From contig JADZDD010000035.1 of assembly GCA_020851235.1 (NCBI GenBank), positions 372,001 to 436,000 of the forward strand: a DNA stretch of 64,000 nt, given 5' to 3'. Each line of letters opens with the position of its first letter. The first letter of the stretch is position 1. The translations under genes were made by a program, and so were the position numbers. The notes below the pieces were generated by a model. That model saw only the letters and a list, made by a program, of their open reading frames with translations, was not told where the DNA came from and did not search any database. This document shows positions 27,581 through 37,092 of the stretch, piece by piece. The stretch is from Burkholderiales bacterium (lineage in GTDB: Bacteria > Pseudomonadota > Gammaproteobacteria > Burkholderiales > Casimicrobiaceae).

Positions 27581-27994
27581 ATGGCTGCCGATACCCGCAC
27601 GACCGCCGACGCCGCGATGGACGCGGCGTCCCTCTACCGCGAAGAGATCGTGACCGACCGCAAGGTCGGCACCATTCGCGTGCTCGTCCCGCTGACCGCG
27701 CAGGGCACCCCCGATCCTGCGCGCAAGACGATCTATTCGGGCGAGGCGCAGATCATGACCAACATGGGCGCGCTCCCCGTGAGCTTCGACATCGAAGCCG
27801 ACACGCTGGCCGCGGCGGTCGCCGCGTACGGCGACGCGGCGCGCGAGGGCATCGAGCGCACCATGCGCGAACTGCAGGATCTGCGCCGCCAGGCGTCTTC
27901 CGGCCTCATCGTGCCGCCGGCGGGTGCGGCGGCCGCGCTGACCGGTGGCGGGCTGGGCGGGATGCCCGGCGGCGGCAAGATCCAGTTGCCGTAG
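27581..27994 (+). CDS. Hypothetical cytoplasmic protein
   Basis: Protein of 137 residues, not recognised. No signal peptide or membrane segment. It has a central beta-rich stretch (DRKVGTIRVLVPLTAQG to NMGALPVSFDIEADTL) and a helix with MRELQDLRRQ. The C-terminus, about 30 residues, is Gly/Ala/Pro-rich and ends GGMPGGGKIQLP. ATG 27581 is the first start that excludes the unrelated low-complexity upstream frame. It is divergent from the Gly/Trp protein. The coding call rests on normal codon bias and an ordered middle domain. Confidence 0.7.
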   Translation: MAADTRTTADAAMDAASLYREEIVTDRKVGTIRVLVPLTAQGTPDPARKTIYSGEAQIMTNMGALPVSFDIEADTLAAAVAAYGDAAREGIERTMRELQDLRRQASSGLIVPPAGAAAALTGGGLGGMPGGGKIQLP

Positions 27995-28093
27995 GCATCG
28001 TCGCCAGACCCCACGGCGCGGCGCGCGCACCGGTGTTGGCGCGCGGCGTGCACGCCGGCGCGAGGCGCGTGTCGCCACGCCGGCGACGGCGCT

Positions 28094-29611
28094 TCACAGC
28101 AGCGAATCGGTGAGCCGAGCGAGGTTTTCGAGAATGCGCGTGCGCCGTGACCGGCCGGCGCGATCGGCACGGGTGACGGACTCGCTGTGCCGCAGGTACC
28201 CTTCCTGGATCCTCGCGAGCTCGCGCACGAAGTTGCGGTCGTGGATGAGCACGCTGACCTCGGCGTTGAGCGCAAACGAGCGGATGTCGAGATTCGACGA
28301 GCCGACGAGCGCGACGTCGTCGTCGATGCTCAGGTGCTTCGCGTGCAGGAAGCTCTTCTTGTGGCGGTGGATGCCGACGCCCGCCGCCAGCATGCCGTCG
28401 TAGAACGACTGCTGCGCGAGCTGGACGAGCGGCTTGTTCGACTCGGCGTCGACGATGAGGTCGACCTGCACCCCGCGCCGCGCCGCGGCGAGCATCGCGG
28501 CCAGGAACGGCTCGCTCGGAATCACGTACGGCGAGGTGAGCACGATTCGCGAGCGGGCGCCGTACATGAGCGCGATCATGACCGCTTCGGTGGTCCCCTC
28601 GTTGTATCCCGGTCCGCTCGGCACGACCTGCGCGAAGCCATGGTCGGCCGCCACCGGCCGCGCGGGCGTGAGGTCGTCCGACTCCGGCGGGAGCGTGCCG
28701 GTTTCGAGGAATCGATCCCCCAAGAGCACGGCGTGCAGATGGCGCACGATGGGCCCGGTGACGCGCACCAGGAGTTCCTCGTTGACGAGCCCGCGATTGG
28801 CGTGCGCGCTCACGATGTTCTGCGAACCGAAGAAGGCGCAATCACCGTCCACGACGACGATCTTGCGGTGATTGCGCAGGTCGAAGCGCGCGGCATTGGG
28901 ACCCCACAGGCGTAGTGGCATCACCGCAATGACCTCGACACCTGCCGCGCGCAGCCCCGGGCCGAGACCGGAAAGACCCGCGCGCGAGCCGATCGCATCC
29001 ATGAGCACGCGCACGGCCACGCCGCGCCGCGCGGCCGCCGCGAGCGCGTCGCTCACCCGCCGCCCGACCTCGTCGTTCTCGAAGATGTAGAAGAGCAGGT
29101 GGACGTAGCGGCGGGCACCGGCGATCTCGTCGACGACGCGATCGACCGCGGCGTCGTACTGCGGCAGCAGCGTGAAGGCGTTGCCGCTCGTGAGCGGGAA
29201 CTCCGAGAGCCGGTCGGCGAGCCGCACCGCCGGCACGAGTTCGGGGGCGAGCGTGCGCAGCGAACGCGCTGGATCGTCCCGCGCCTCGTGGACCGGCGCC
29301 CGCGGCGACGCCGCGGTGCCTTCGGCGAGTGCGCTCACCAGCGCCGCCGAGCGCGGGGCAAGCCGTCGCACGAGTTCGGCGAGCTGCTTCTGGACCTGGA
29401 AGCGGCGTCGCGGCAGGTACGCGCGACCGATGAGCGAGTAGAGCACGAGCCCCACCCACGGCAGGAAGAAGATGAAGAGGAGCCACGCGCGCGCCGCATT
29501 CGGCGGGCGCCGCTGCGGGACGTACAGCAGCGCGCCGATGCGCACGGCCCACTCGCTCGCGACGTACAGCGAGCCCCAGTCGAGATGACGCAGGATGTCG
29601 GGCAACGGCAT
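28094..29611 (-). CDS. cls: Cardiolipin synthase (phospholipase D family)
   Basis: Membrane enzyme that joins two phosphatidylglycerol molecules into cardiolipin and glycerol. It has 505 residues. The N-terminal membrane region includes WLLFIFFLPWVGLVLYSLIG. Two HKD catalytic motifs are present: NHRKIVVVDGDCAFFGSQN (near residue 248) and HAKHLSIDDDVALVGSSN (near 425). Both are complete. The C-terminal basic tail is longer than in ClsA. Divergent from the GNAT gene. Confidence 0.93.
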   Translation of the reverse strand: MPLPDILRHLDWGSLYVASEWAVRIGALLYVPQRRPPNAARAWLLFIFFLPWVGLVLYSLIGRAYLPRRRFQVQKQLAELVRRLAPRSAALVSALAEGTAASPRAPVHEARDDPARSLRTLAPELVPAVRLADRLSEFPLTSGNAFTLLPQYDAAVDRVVDEIAGARRYVHLLFYIFENDEVGRRVSDALAAAARRGVAVRVLMDAIGSRAGLSGLGPGLRAAGVEVIAVMPLRLWGPNAARFDLRNHRKIVVVDGDCAFFGSQNIVSAHANRGLVNEELLVRVTGPIVRHLHAVLLGDRFLETGTLPPESDDLTPARPVAADHGFAQVVPSGPGYNEGTTEAVMIALMYGARSRIVLTSPYVIPSEPFLAAMLAAARRGVQVDLIVDAESNKPLVQLAQQSFYDGMLAAGVGIHRHKKSFLHAKHLSIDDDVALVGSSNLDIRSFALNAEVSVLIHDRNFVRELARIQEGYLRHSESVTRADRAGRSRRTRILENLARLTDSLL

Positions 29612-29666
29612 GGCGGGTCGCCGCGCATGTTACCGTAGGCACGACTCGCCAAACTTCCCAGTCGCC

Positions 29667-29969
29667 ATGGCCGACGCACCCGCACTCACGATCACGCACA
29701 ACCCGGCGCAGCAACGCTTCGAGGCCATGGTCCCCGGCGGCACGGCGTACGTCGTCTATCGGCAGACCGGCAACGTGATGCACCTCGTGCATACCGAGGT
29801 ACCGGCCGAAGCAGCGGGCGCGGGTGTGGCCGGCAAGCTCGTCAATGCCGCGCTCGCCCATGCCGCGGCGCACGGGCTCACGGTCTTCCCCGCGTGCTCG
29901 TACGTGCGCGCCTACATGCAGCGCCATCCCGAGACGCACGCGCTGCTCGCGCCCGGCGCCCGGTTGTAA
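29667..29969 (+). CDS. Small GNAT-type N-acetyltransferase (YjdJ-like)
   Basis: Protein of 100 residues of the minimal GCN5-like group. The acetyl-CoA pocket is represented by HTEVPAEAAGAGVAGKLVNA (near residue 44), and the family ending is FPACSYVRAYMQRHPE. ATG 29667 was chosen; a longer in-frame start at 29595 overlaps the divergent cls start. Substrate unknown. Confidence 0.9.
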   Translation: MADAPALTITHNPAQQRFEAMVPGGTAYVVYRQTGNVMHLVHTEVPAEAAGAGVAGKLVNAALAHAAAHGLTVFPACSYVRAYMQRHPETHALLAPGARL

Positions 29970-30076
29970 CGCATCGACGACGCCACGACCGCTGCTCGCC
30001 GCGCCGCGCCGACGCGGGAGCCGCGCGAGGCCTCGCCCGCGGCCCGATTCGATGTTCTAATCCGGCGGGGGATGGA

Positions 30077-30982
30077 ATGAACGTTCCGTCTCACGTCGCG
30101 ACGAGGATCGAGGGCATGCCGGGCAATACCCGCTACGACGAGTTGGCGCGCTCGATCACCGAGTGCTATCCGCGCTTGCCGAGCCGCCTGCAGGGGATCG
30201 CGCGCTTCGCGCTCGGCAACCCCGATGCGATCGCGCTGTCGACCGTGGCGCAGGTCGCCCGGGAAGCCGCCGTGCCGCCCTCGGCGGTGATCCGCTTCGC
30301 CAACGCGCTCGGCTACTCCGGGTTCACCGATCTGCAACGGATCTTTCGCGAGCGCCTCGTGGCGCGCTCGGCGACGTACCGCGAGCGCATCGCCGCGCTG
30401 CGCCGCGGCGGTGACGACGAGGGACACGTCTATCCGCAGGTGACCGACAGCGCGATGCGCGAGCTGGAGCGGCTGCGCGACCACGCCGATCCGGGGATCC
30501 TCGCCACGGCAGCCCGTCTCGTCGCGGGTGCGCAAACGGCATATCTGCTCGCGCAACGGCGCGCCTTTGCCGTCGCGGCGTACCTCGCCTATGGTCTTGC
30601 GCAGCTCGAGGTTCGCGCCGTCCTCCTCGACTCGGTCGGCGGCATGCTGCGTGACCAGGTGCGCACGATCCGTCGCGACGACGTGCTCGTCGCCGCGAGC
30701 TTTCGCGACTACACGCAGGAGGTGATCGCCGCCGCCACGACAGCGCGCAACCAGGGCGCCGCGGTCGTCGCGCTCACCGATACGGGCGTGTCGCCGCTTG
30801 CTCGCGCTGCCAGCGTCACGATCGAGGTGGGCGACGATCCGGCGGTGGCGTTCCGCACGCTGGTCGCGCCGCTTTGCGCGGCGCAGGCGCTCGTGATGTC
30901 GGTCGGGTACGTCCTCGGCGACGTCAATGCGCCGCCGGCCTCCGACGCGGCGACCGCCCGCAAGAGCCGGCGCCGCCGATGA
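30077..30982 (+). CDS. MurR/RpiR family transcriptional regulator
   Basis: Regulator of 301 residues. The N-terminal HTH_6 domain includes IALSTVAQVAREAAVPPSAV and the typical IRFANALGYSGFTDLQ. A C-terminal SIS sugar-phosphate-binding fold (about residues 130-270) shows AASFRDYTQEVIAAA and VVALTDTGVSPLARAA. ATG 30077 is preceded by GGGGGATGGA. The RpiR family senses phosphosugars. No sugar gene is adjacent, so the target is unknown. Confidence 0.92.
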   Translation: MNVPSHVATRIEGMPGNTRYDELARSITECYPRLPSRLQGIARFALGNPDAIALSTVAQVAREAAVPPSAVIRFANALGYSGFTDLQRIFRERLVARSATYRERIAALRRGGDDEGHVYPQVTDSAMRELERLRDHADPGILATAARLVAGAQTAYLLAQRRAFAVAAYLAYGLAQLEVRAVLLDSVGGMLRDQVRTIRRDDVLVAASFRDYTQEVIAAATTARNQGAAVVALTDTGVSPLARAASVTIEVGDDPAVAFRTLVAPLCAAQALVMSVGYVLGDVNAPPASDAATARKSRRRR

Positions 30983-30988
30983 AAAGCC

Positions 30989-31672
30989 TCAGTGCAAGCG
31001 CTCGCGCGACTTGCGCCCGGCGTCGGTGAGCGCCCGGCGGGCGCCGCTGCCGCGTGCCTGCGTCGTGCGCTGCGCCTGCCAGAAGCGATAGATGAGCACC
31101 GACGCGACCGCGAGCTCGTCGACGAGGCTCGCCCGCTTGTCCTTGTCGTCGATCCATTCGGCGAACTCGGGATCCTGGTCGCCGAAGGCGAGCGCCTCGA
31201 TGGGGAAGATCCAATCGCGCGCATCCTCGGCGTCGTACAGCGGCTGCCACGCCTCGTCGCGCAGCTTCACGCCCGCCATGTAGCCCTCGCACCACGCGGT
31301 ACCCTCCGGCGGCTGCCGTTCGTCGCTCTTCTTCTCCTCGGGCAGATAGAGCAGCGGCTTGAAGCGCGTCGGCGACTCGGCGAGCGTGCGCTGGATGCCG
31401 ACCATGTGCCGCAGGATGAGCGCCATGATGCGCTGCGCGTCCGTGCTGTTGCCGTACGCCGGCGCCGCGCTGCGTCCGCCGTCGCTCCACACCTGCGGCA
31501 GCCATTCCGAGGGCTGGATCGACTCGGGTCCGCTCACGATGGCGGCGAGGAAGCCGTCGAGCATCTCCAGGTCCATGCAGTCCTCGGGGACGGCATCGGA
31601 GGCGAGAAAGCCTTCGAGCTCGTCGAGTTCCGCATCGGAGAGCGGCTCGTCCAGGGCACGGGTATCGGTCAT
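30989..31672 (-). CDS. UPF0149 (YecA/YgfB) family protein
   Basis: Cytoplasmic protein of 227 residues. LSDAELDELEGFLASD and MDLEMLDGFLAAIVSGPE are the UPF0149 hallmarks, with WCEGYMAGVKLRDEAW in the second half. No C-terminal SEC-C zinc motif is present; the end is Arg-rich. ATG 31672 (MTDTRALDE) is preferred over one six codons upstream. It converges on the RpiR gene with a six-base gap. Function unknown. Confidence 0.9.
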   Translation of the reverse strand: MTDTRALDEPLSDAELDELEGFLASDAVPEDCMDLEMLDGFLAAIVSGPESIQPSEWLPQVWSDGGRSAAPAYGNSTDAQRIMALILRHMVGIQRTLAESPTRFKPLLYLPEEKKSDERQPPEGTAWCEGYMAGVKLRDEAWQPLYDAEDARDWIFPIEALAFGDQDPEFAEWIDDKDKRASLVDELAVASVLIYRFWQAQRTTQARGSGARRALTDAGRKSRERLH

Positions 31673-31802
31673 GGGGAAAGGTCGCGACACGGGCAGGCGA
31701 GCAAGCGCATGCGACGCGGCGCGGCATTGGGCATCGAGCAGGCCATTATAGGCTCGCCCGCCGCCGGGGCCGGGATCACGCTTTCCGTGCCGGCAGCCGC
31801 GC

Positions 31803-32870
31803 TCAGCGCAGCGCGTGCGCGACGTTGAGCGCGAGCGCGAAGACCGCCACCGCGCCCGCCTGGTGCAAGGCGGCGAGCGACAGCGGCACGACGAGGAGCA
31901 GCGTCGCGATGCCCAGGCCGATTTGGATCGCGAGCATCGCGACGAGCAGCGTCGCGCCCGTGCGCGCGCGCGCCGGCACCGCCGAGGCCCGACGCAATTG
32001 CCACCACAGCGCGGGCACCGCGACGGCGAGGACGTAGGCGACGAGGCGGTGGTCGAACTGCACGGTCGCCATGTTGTAGAAGAAATTGCGCCACCAAGGT
32101 TCGATCGTCATGATCTCCGGCGGCACCACGTGCCCGTTCATGAGCGGAAACGTGTTGTACGCGAAGCCCGCGCGGATGCCGGCAACGAACCCGCCGGTGG
32201 CGATCATCAGGAGGATCAAGGCGACGACGCCGAAGGCGAGGCGGCGCGCGCTTCGTGCCCGCGCGTCGACGAGCGTCGAACGCACCGGCGCGAGCAGCGA
32301 GAAGGCGACCCACAGCATCGCGCCGAAGATCACGACGGCGAGCAGGAGGTGCGCCGTCAGGCGAAACTGCGACACGCGGGGATCGTCGACGAGTCCGCTC
32401 ATCACCATGTACCAGCCCATCGCACCCTGCAACCCGCCGAGCACGAAGATGCCCACGAGCTTCCAGCCGTACCCGGACGGAATCGCCCGACGCAGCGCGA
32501 ACCACGCGAGCGGAACGAAGAACACCACGCCGATGAGCCGCCCGAGCAGACGATGGAAGTACTCCCACCAGAAGATGCCCTTGAATTCAGCGAGCGACAT
32601 GCCGTGATTGACGAGCTGGTATTCGGGCGTCGCGCGGTACTTGGCGAAGGTCGCCTCCCAATCGGCCGCCGACAGGGGCGGCAGCGTGCCGACGATCGGC
32701 TGCCATTCGGTGATCGACAGTCCCGAGTGCGTGAGCCGCGTCACGCCGCCGACCACGATCATCGCGAAGACGAGCGCGCAGCACACGAGAAGCCACCCGG
32801 CGACCGCGCGCGGGCGCCCGTCAACCGGCGCGAGCGGCGCCGTGCCGAAGGTGAAGGGTGGGCTCGACAT
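31803..32870 (-). CDS. ctaA: Heme A synthase (COX15/CtaA family)
   Basis: Inner-membrane enzyme that oxidises the C8 methyl of heme O to the formyl of heme A for aa3-type cytochrome oxidase. It has 355 residues and eight hydrophobic segments. Conserved heme-ligand histidines lie in WWEYFHRLLGR, FRLTAHLLLA, VQFDHRLVAY and LAALHQAGAV. The TRLTHSGLSITEWQPIVG segment is diagnostic. ATG 32870 is chosen over an in-frame start at 32912. It diverges from the copper chaperone gene, also an oxidase assembly factor, which fits a shared role. Confidence 0.95.
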   Translation of the reverse strand: MSSPPFTFGTAPLAPVDGRPRAVAGWLLVCCALVFAMIVVGGVTRLTHSGLSITEWQPIVGTLPPLSAADWEATFAKYRATPEYQLVNHGMSLAEFKGIFWWEYFHRLLGRLIGVVFFVPLAWFALRRAIPSGYGWKLVGIFVLGGLQGAMGWYMVMSGLVDDPRVSQFRLTAHLLLAVVIFGAMLWVAFSLLAPVRSTLVDARARSARRLAFGVVALILLMIATGGFVAGIRAGFAYNTFPLMNGHVVPPEIMTIEPWWRNFFYNMATVQFDHRLVAYVLAVAVPALWWQLRRASAVPARARTGATLLVAMLAIQIGLGIATLLLVVPLSLAALHQAGAVAVFALALNVAHALR

Positions 32871-32984
32871 CGAAAAATTATCGCATGCGCCCGCATGCGG
32901 CCTGCCCGTCACGCTCCGGGGTCACGGGGGCGGCACGTACAATGCGCCTCGGCGCGCGCCGCCGAACACGATCGAGGACTCCCC

Positions 32985-33434
32985 ATGAACGCGAAGCATC
33001 TCCTCGCGGCCGTCGCCGCGCTCGTCACGCTCACGGCGCACGCCGAAGTCGTCGTCAAGAACGCGTGGATCCGCGGCATCGCCCCAGGCCAGAGCGCCAC
33101 CGGCGCCTTCATGGAGCTCACGAGTGCGACGCCGACCGCGCTCGTCGGCGTCGCCACGCCGGCCGCCAAGGTGAGCGAGATCCATACGATGTCGATGGAC
33201 AACGGCGTGATGCGCATGCGGGCGATCGCATCGCTCCCGCTCGCCGCCGGACAGACCGTCGCCTTGAAGCCCGGCGGCTACCACGTGATGCTGCTCGAAC
33301 TCACCGCGCCGCTGCACGAGGGTGCGACGGTGCCACTCACGCTGACCTTCAGCGACGCGGCCGGCAAGCGCACGACGCAAACGGTGCACGCCACCGTGCG
33401 CCCGCTCACCGGCGGCCCGATGCCCAAGCACTGA
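32985..33434 (+). CDS. PCu(A)C periplasmic copper chaperone
   Basis: Exported protein of 149 residues (DUF461 family) that carries Cu(I) to the CuA or CuB site of cytochrome oxidase. The signal peptide ends near AHA (residue 20). Copper ligands follow the usual pattern: EIHTMSMDNGVMRMR, then GGYHVMLLEL (His-Met pairs near residues 67 and 100). It diverges from the heme A synthase gene with 114 bases between starts. Confidence 0.93.
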   Translation: MNAKHLLAAVAALVTLTAHAEVVVKNAWIRGIAPGQSATGAFMELTSATPTALVGVATPAAKVSEIHTMSMDNGVMRMRAIASLPLAAGQTVALKPGGYHVMLLELTAPLHEGATVPLTLTFSDAAGKRTTQTVHATVRPLTGGPMPKH

Positions 33435-33500
33435 GCCGCCCGATGCCGTAGCGGCGCGGCGCGCCGATCGCGGCCGCGCGGCGAGGTGCGGCGCCGGTGG

Positions 33501-33968
33501 TTACGCCTGTCCGTGCCCGACCTCGGTGCCACGCCGGCGCACGAGCAGGAGGTTGGTGCCCTCCTGCACGATCGCGCCGTCCTGGTTCGTGGCGGTGATG
33601 CGCAGCGTGAGGATGCCGCGATCACCCTTGCTCGTCAGCCGCTTGTCGACGACCTCGACGCGCGCGCACAGGCGATCGCCCGCAAAGAGCGCGCCGCGAA
33701 AACTCCAGTCCCAGTGCAGCGAGGCGACGCCGGCAAAGCGCCGACTCGCCCGATTCTTCAGGCCGTCGACGAGGGCGAGGCCCAGGATGCCGTGCGCCAC
33801 GCGGCGCGGGAAACCCAGCTCGCGCGCAAAGGCATCGTCCATGTGCACGTCGAAGAAATCGCCGGCGAGGCCGGCGAACTGGACGATGTGCGCTTCGGTC
33901 ACGTCGATGCCACCGGTCACGAACGCGAGGCCGACGGTGACGTCTTCGTAGTGCAGCAGATCGCTCAT
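33501..33968 (-). CDS. MaoC-like (R)-hydratase/dehydratase
   Basis: Hot-dog fold enzyme of 155 residues that hydrates enoyl-CoA thioesters. The hydratase motif is LAGDFFDVHMDDAFA, keeping the catalytic Asp and His, followed by RRVAHGILGLALVDGL. ATG 33968 overlaps the LacI gene stop (ATGA), making it the last gene of the acyl-CoA dehydrogenase-SDR-LacI-MaoC operon. It could provide the hydration step or a second stereochemistry next to the enoyl-CoA hydratase at 38356. Substrate unknown. Confidence 0.9.
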   Translation of the reverse strand: MSDLLHYEDVTVGLAFVTGGIDVTEAHIVQFAGLAGDFFDVHMDDAFARELGFPRRVAHGILGLALVDGLKNRASRRFAGVASLHWDWSFRGALFAGDRLCARVEVVDKRLTSKGDRGILTLRITATNQDGAIVQEGTNLLLVRRRGTEVGHGQA

Positions 33969-35005
33969 GCAGTGCGTCCTTTCAGGCGTGGACGTGGCGC
34001 CGTTCCGGACGACGTGCGCACGACCAGTTTCGGAGTCAGCGTTTGCCGGGTGGGTGATCGACCCGGGTCCTCGAGGCGCTGCCACAGCACGTGCGCCGCG
34101 GCACGTCCGATGCCTTCGGCGTCGACCGCGACCGTCGTGAGTGCCGGCGTCCACAGCGCCGATTCCGCGATGTCGTCGGCGCCGACGACCGAGCACTCGC
34201 CTCCGATCGCCACGCCGCGGTGCTGCAAGCCGAGCATCGCACCAAAGGCCAGAAGATCGTTGAAGCACACGATCGCGCTCGGCGGTCGCGACGCGGCAAA
34301 GAGCCTGGTCACGGCATCGAAGCCCGCCTGCCGGCTCGCCGCGCACTCGACGACGAGCTCGGCCGCGAGCGCGACGCCGGCGCCCGCCAGCGCCGCTCGA
34401 TACCCGGCAAAGCGATCGCGGCCGGTGCTCGTGCGCCGGTTGTAGCCGATGAAGGCGATGCGCCGATGTCCCAGGTCCAGGAGATGCCGCGTGGCCAGCA
34501 CCGAGCCCAGGCGATTGTCGTTGCCGACGTAGTCGCAGAAAACACCCGGGACGTAGCGCGTGACCATCACGAGCGGGATGTGCCAGGAAATAACCTCCTC
34601 GATCGCCGCGCGCGTGGTGCCGATGGCCGGCATCACGAGCGCGCCCTCGACGTTGTATTCGCGCAGCGTGGCGAGAAAGCGGGCCTGGCGGACCGTCGAT
34701 TCGCGCGCGTTGCCGAGCACGAGCGCGCGCCCCTGCTCCTCGAGGATCTGTTCCACGCCGGCCGCGACCTCGGCGAAGTACGGATTGACGAGGTCGCAGG
34801 TCGACACGCCGACGATGTCCGTGCGCTTCTTGCGCAACTGCGCTGCCGCACGATGGTAGACGTAGCCGCGCTCCCGGATGACACGCAGCACGCGCTCGCG
34901 CGTCGCCGCCGCCACCAGCGGGCTGTTGTTCATCACCATCGACACCGTTCCGGTCGCCACTCCGGCGTAGCGTGCGACGTCCTTCAGTGTCACCCGACGC
35001 TTCAC
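33965..35005 (-). CDS. LacI family transcriptional regulator
   Basis: Repressor-type regulator of 346 residues. The HTH is VTLKDVARYAGVATGTVSMV with hinge helix AAAQLRKKRTDIVG, followed by a periplasmic-binding-like effector domain to about 330. The GTG start at 35005 overlaps the SDR stop (GTGA), and its stop overlaps the MaoC start. It is encoded inside the catabolic operon that it probably controls. Two identical LacI-type palindromes at 36979 and 40891 sit between -35 and -10 elements of divergent catabolic genes and are its probable operators. Its inducer, perhaps a pathway acid or CoA ester, is unknown. Confidence 0.93.
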   Translation of the reverse strand: MKRRVTLKDVARYAGVATGTVSMVMNNSPLVAAATRERVLRVIRERGYVYHRAAAQLRKKRTDIVGVSTCDLVNPYFAEVAAGVEQILEEQGRALVLGNARESTVRQARFLATLREYNVEGALVMPAIGTTRAAIEEVISWHIPLVMVTRYVPGVFCDYVGNDNRLGSVLATRHLLDLGHRRIAFIGYNRRTSTGRDRFAGYRAALAGAGVALAAELVVECAASRQAGFDAVTRLFAASRPPSAIVCFNDLLAFGAMLGLQHRGVAIGGECSVVGADDIAESALWTPALTTVAVDAEGIGRAAAHVLWQRLEDPGRSPTRQTLTPKLVVRTSSGTAPRPRLKGRTA

Positions 35006-35781
35006 AGGCGATGGATGTGCAACCCGCCGTCGACGTGCAACGCGTCCCCGGTGACGAACGGGAGCTCGCCGGCGGCGAGCGTGGCGATGGCCCGCCCGAC
35101 GTCCTCGGGCTCGCCCCAGCGCGCGATGGGTGTCAGGCCGTCGGCGATCAGGCGGTCGTATTTCGCGCTCGCCACGCGCGTCATGTCGGTGCGGATCACG
35201 CCCGGGCGAACCTCGTAGCAGGCGATGCCGGCACCACCGAGGCGCAGCGCGAAGAGCTTCACCAGCATCGACAGCGCCGTCTTGGTGAGGCAGTACTCGG
35301 CGCGATCGGGCGAAGCGATCACCGCGTTGGCGGACGTCACCGTGACGATCGAGCGCGGCCGGGACGGCACCGGCGCCTGCAGCATCATGCGCGCGACCGC
35401 CTGGGTGAGAAAGAACGTGCCGCGCAGGTTGACCTCGACGACGTGGTCGAAGCCCTGCGGCGTGACGTCGAGAATGTCGCCACGCTGCGCGACCGAGATG
35501 CCGGCGTTGTTGACGAGGACATCGACCGTGCCGTGCCGCCGGCAAGCCTGCGCGACGAGGTCGGCGTGCGCGGCGAGATCGGCGATGTCGCCGGCGATGA
35601 AGTGGGCGTGTGCACCGCGCCGCCCGGCCTCGGCGCAGGTCGTCGCCGCGTCGGCAGCGCAGGACGCAAGGTCGAGCACGGCAACGTCGAAGCCGCGTGC
35701 GGCAAGCGCGAGCGTCGCGGCGCGGCCGATGCCGCGGCTTGCACCGGTGACGAGCGCCAACGGACGCAAGGCGTCGCTCAT
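35002..35781 (-). CDS. Short-chain dehydrogenase/reductase (FabG-like)
   Basis: NAD(P)-dependent oxidoreductase of 259 residues. The Rossmann motif is [16 protein letters not shown], with NNAGIS near residue 94 and the catalytic YCLTK (Tyr-x3-Lys) near residue 162. The C-terminal [13 protein letters not shown] is standard. ATG 35781 overlaps the acyl-CoA dehydrogenase stop (ATGA). In this operon it is placed to oxidise a 3-hydroxyacyl-CoA or a hydroxy acid. A fatty-acid synthesis role is less likely given the neighbours. Confidence 0.92.
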   Translation of the reverse strand: MSDALRPLALVTGASRGIGRAATLALAARGFDVAVLDLASCAADAATTCAEAGRRGAHAHFIAGDIADLAAHADLVAQACRRHGTVDVLVNNAGISVAQRGDILDVTPQGFDHVVEVNLRGTFFLTQAVARMMLQAPVPSRPRSIVTVTSANAVIASPDRAEYCLTKTALSMLVKLFALRLGGAGIACYEVRPGVIRTDMTRVASAKYDRLIADGLTPIARWGEPEDVGRAIATLAAGELPFVTGDALHVDGGLHIHRL

Positions 35782-36935
35782 GAGGCGAGGAGCTCGCGGG
35801 CGATGATCATGCGCTGGATCTGATTCGTGCCTTCGTAGATCTGCGTGATTTTCGCGTCGCGATACAGCCGCTCGACCGTGATACCGCGGATGTAGCCGCT
35901 GCCGCCGTGAATCTGCACCGCATTCTGCGAGTGTGCGACGGCAGCGTCGCTCGCGAAGCACTTCGCCATCGATGCCTCCAGCGTGGCCTTCTGCCCGCGA
36001 TCGAGGCGCGCCGCCGCCTCGTGCACCAGCAGGCGCGCGGCGCACGCATCCTTGGCCATGTCGGCGACCATCCATTGCACCGCCTGGAATTCGGCGATCG
36101 CGCGTCCGAACTGGCGGCGCTCGCGCGCGTAGGCGAGGCTCGCGTCGAGTGCATCCTGGAGGATGCCCACGGCGAGCGCGCCGATGCCGACGCGACCCTT
36201 GTCGAGGACGCCCATCATGCTGTGGAAGCCGCAACCGCGCGGTCCGAGCAGCGCAGTGGCCGGCAACGTGACGTCATCGAAGAAGAGCGCCCCGACGGGC
36301 GACGCGCGTTGCCCCATCTTGCGTTCCTTCTTGCCGCGCGCGACACCGGGACGATCGAGGTCGACGATGAAGATGCTCATCCCACGGTGGCCTGCCGCCG
36401 GATCGGTGCGGGCGAGGACGAGGGCGAAGTCCGCGACCGGAGCGTTGTGGATCCACAGCTTGTGGCCGCGCAGGCGCCAGCCGTCGCCGTTGGCCGTCGC
36501 ACTCGTCGTGAGGCTCGCGAGGTCGGAGCCCGCCTGCGGTTCGGTGAGCGCATACGCGCAGCGCCGCTCGGCGCGCAAGAGCGGATGCAGGTACTCGCCG
36601 CGCTGGGCCGCGGTGCCGAGCGTTGCGAGCAGCGTGCCGACGAGCTCGACGAGGCCGCACTGGTCGGCCACCGATGCGTATCCCCGGGCGAGCTCCTCCA
36701 TGACCAACGCGTAGCTGCGCACGTCCGCGCCGACACCGCCGTCGCTCTCGGGTACCGTAATGCCGAACAGGCCGAGCGCCGCGCATTGCGCGTACAGCTC
36801 GCGCGGGAACGCCTCAGTCTCGTCGAGCTCGTTCGCGATGGGCCGTACGAGCTCGTCGGCGAAGCGACGCGTCGCCGCGCGGATCGCATCGTGCCGCGCC
36901 GTGTCGGCGGCAACGACGTCTGACGAAGACGGCAT
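35778..36935 (-). CDS. Acyl-CoA dehydrogenase
   Basis: FAD-dependent dehydrogenase of 385 residues that introduces the 2,3 double bond in an acyl-CoA. FAD and substrate motifs [15 protein letters not shown] and [11 protein letters not shown] are present. The catalytic base is the Glu of [13 protein letters not shown] (near residue 365). ATG 36935 is preferred over 36992, which would lie within the LacI operator. First gene of a leftward, fully overlapping operon. It opens a probable beta-oxidation sequence of dehydrogenation, hydration and oxidation. Confidence 0.94.
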   Translation of the reverse strand: MPSSSDVVAADTARHDAIRAATRRFADELVRPIANELDETEAFPRELYAQCAALGLFGITVPESDGGVGADVRSYALVMEELARGYASVADQCGLVELVGTLLATLGTAAQRGEYLHPLLRAERRCAYALTEPQAGSDLASLTTSATANGDGWRLRGHKLWIHNAPVADFALVLARTDPAAGHRGMSIFIVDLDRPGVARGKKERKMGQRASPVGALFFDDVTLPATALLGPRGCGFHSMMGVLDKGRVGIGALAVGILQDALDASLAYARERRQFGRAIAEFQAVQWMVADMAKDACAARLLVHEAAARLDRGQKATLEASMAKCFASDAAVAHSQNAVQIHGGSGYIRGITVERLYRDAKITQIYEGTNQIQRMIIARELLAS

Positions 36936-36966
36936 GGCGGTCCCCTGGCGAGCGGCAGCGGTGCGC

Positions 36967-36995
36967 TTGACCGGCAATTTGAACCGATTCAAAAT
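36967..36995 (+). promoter_or_regulatory. Promoter with embedded LacI operator, ahead of the CaiB gene
   Basis: TTGACC (36967-36972), a 17-base spacer, and CAAAAT (36990-36995) form a sigma70-type promoter reading right. TTGAACCGATTCAA (36979-36992) is a CG-centred palindrome with one mismatched pair, typical of LacI-family operators. It covers the spacer and part of the -10. The same layout recurs at 40888-40916. The site also lies 44 bases ahead of the divergent acyl-CoA dehydrogenase and could repress both directions. Confidence 0.8.
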
Positions 36996-37092
36996 GCCCG
37001 TCGATTAGAGCATCGGGACGGCGGCGGCGTCAAGCCTCGCCGCGGCCCGACCCGCCCGAGCGCCGCGCCGTTGCGGCAAGGAACGTCGACGA

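Noticed and set aside
33445-33454. Third copy of the 10135 repeat (GCCGTAGCGG)
   Set aside because: Only ten bases match, expected by chance in such GC-rich DNA.
36935-36992. Longer N-terminus for the acyl-CoA dehydrogenase
   Set aside because: It would translate the LacI operator and adds 19 residues unlike the family; ATG 36935 fits better.
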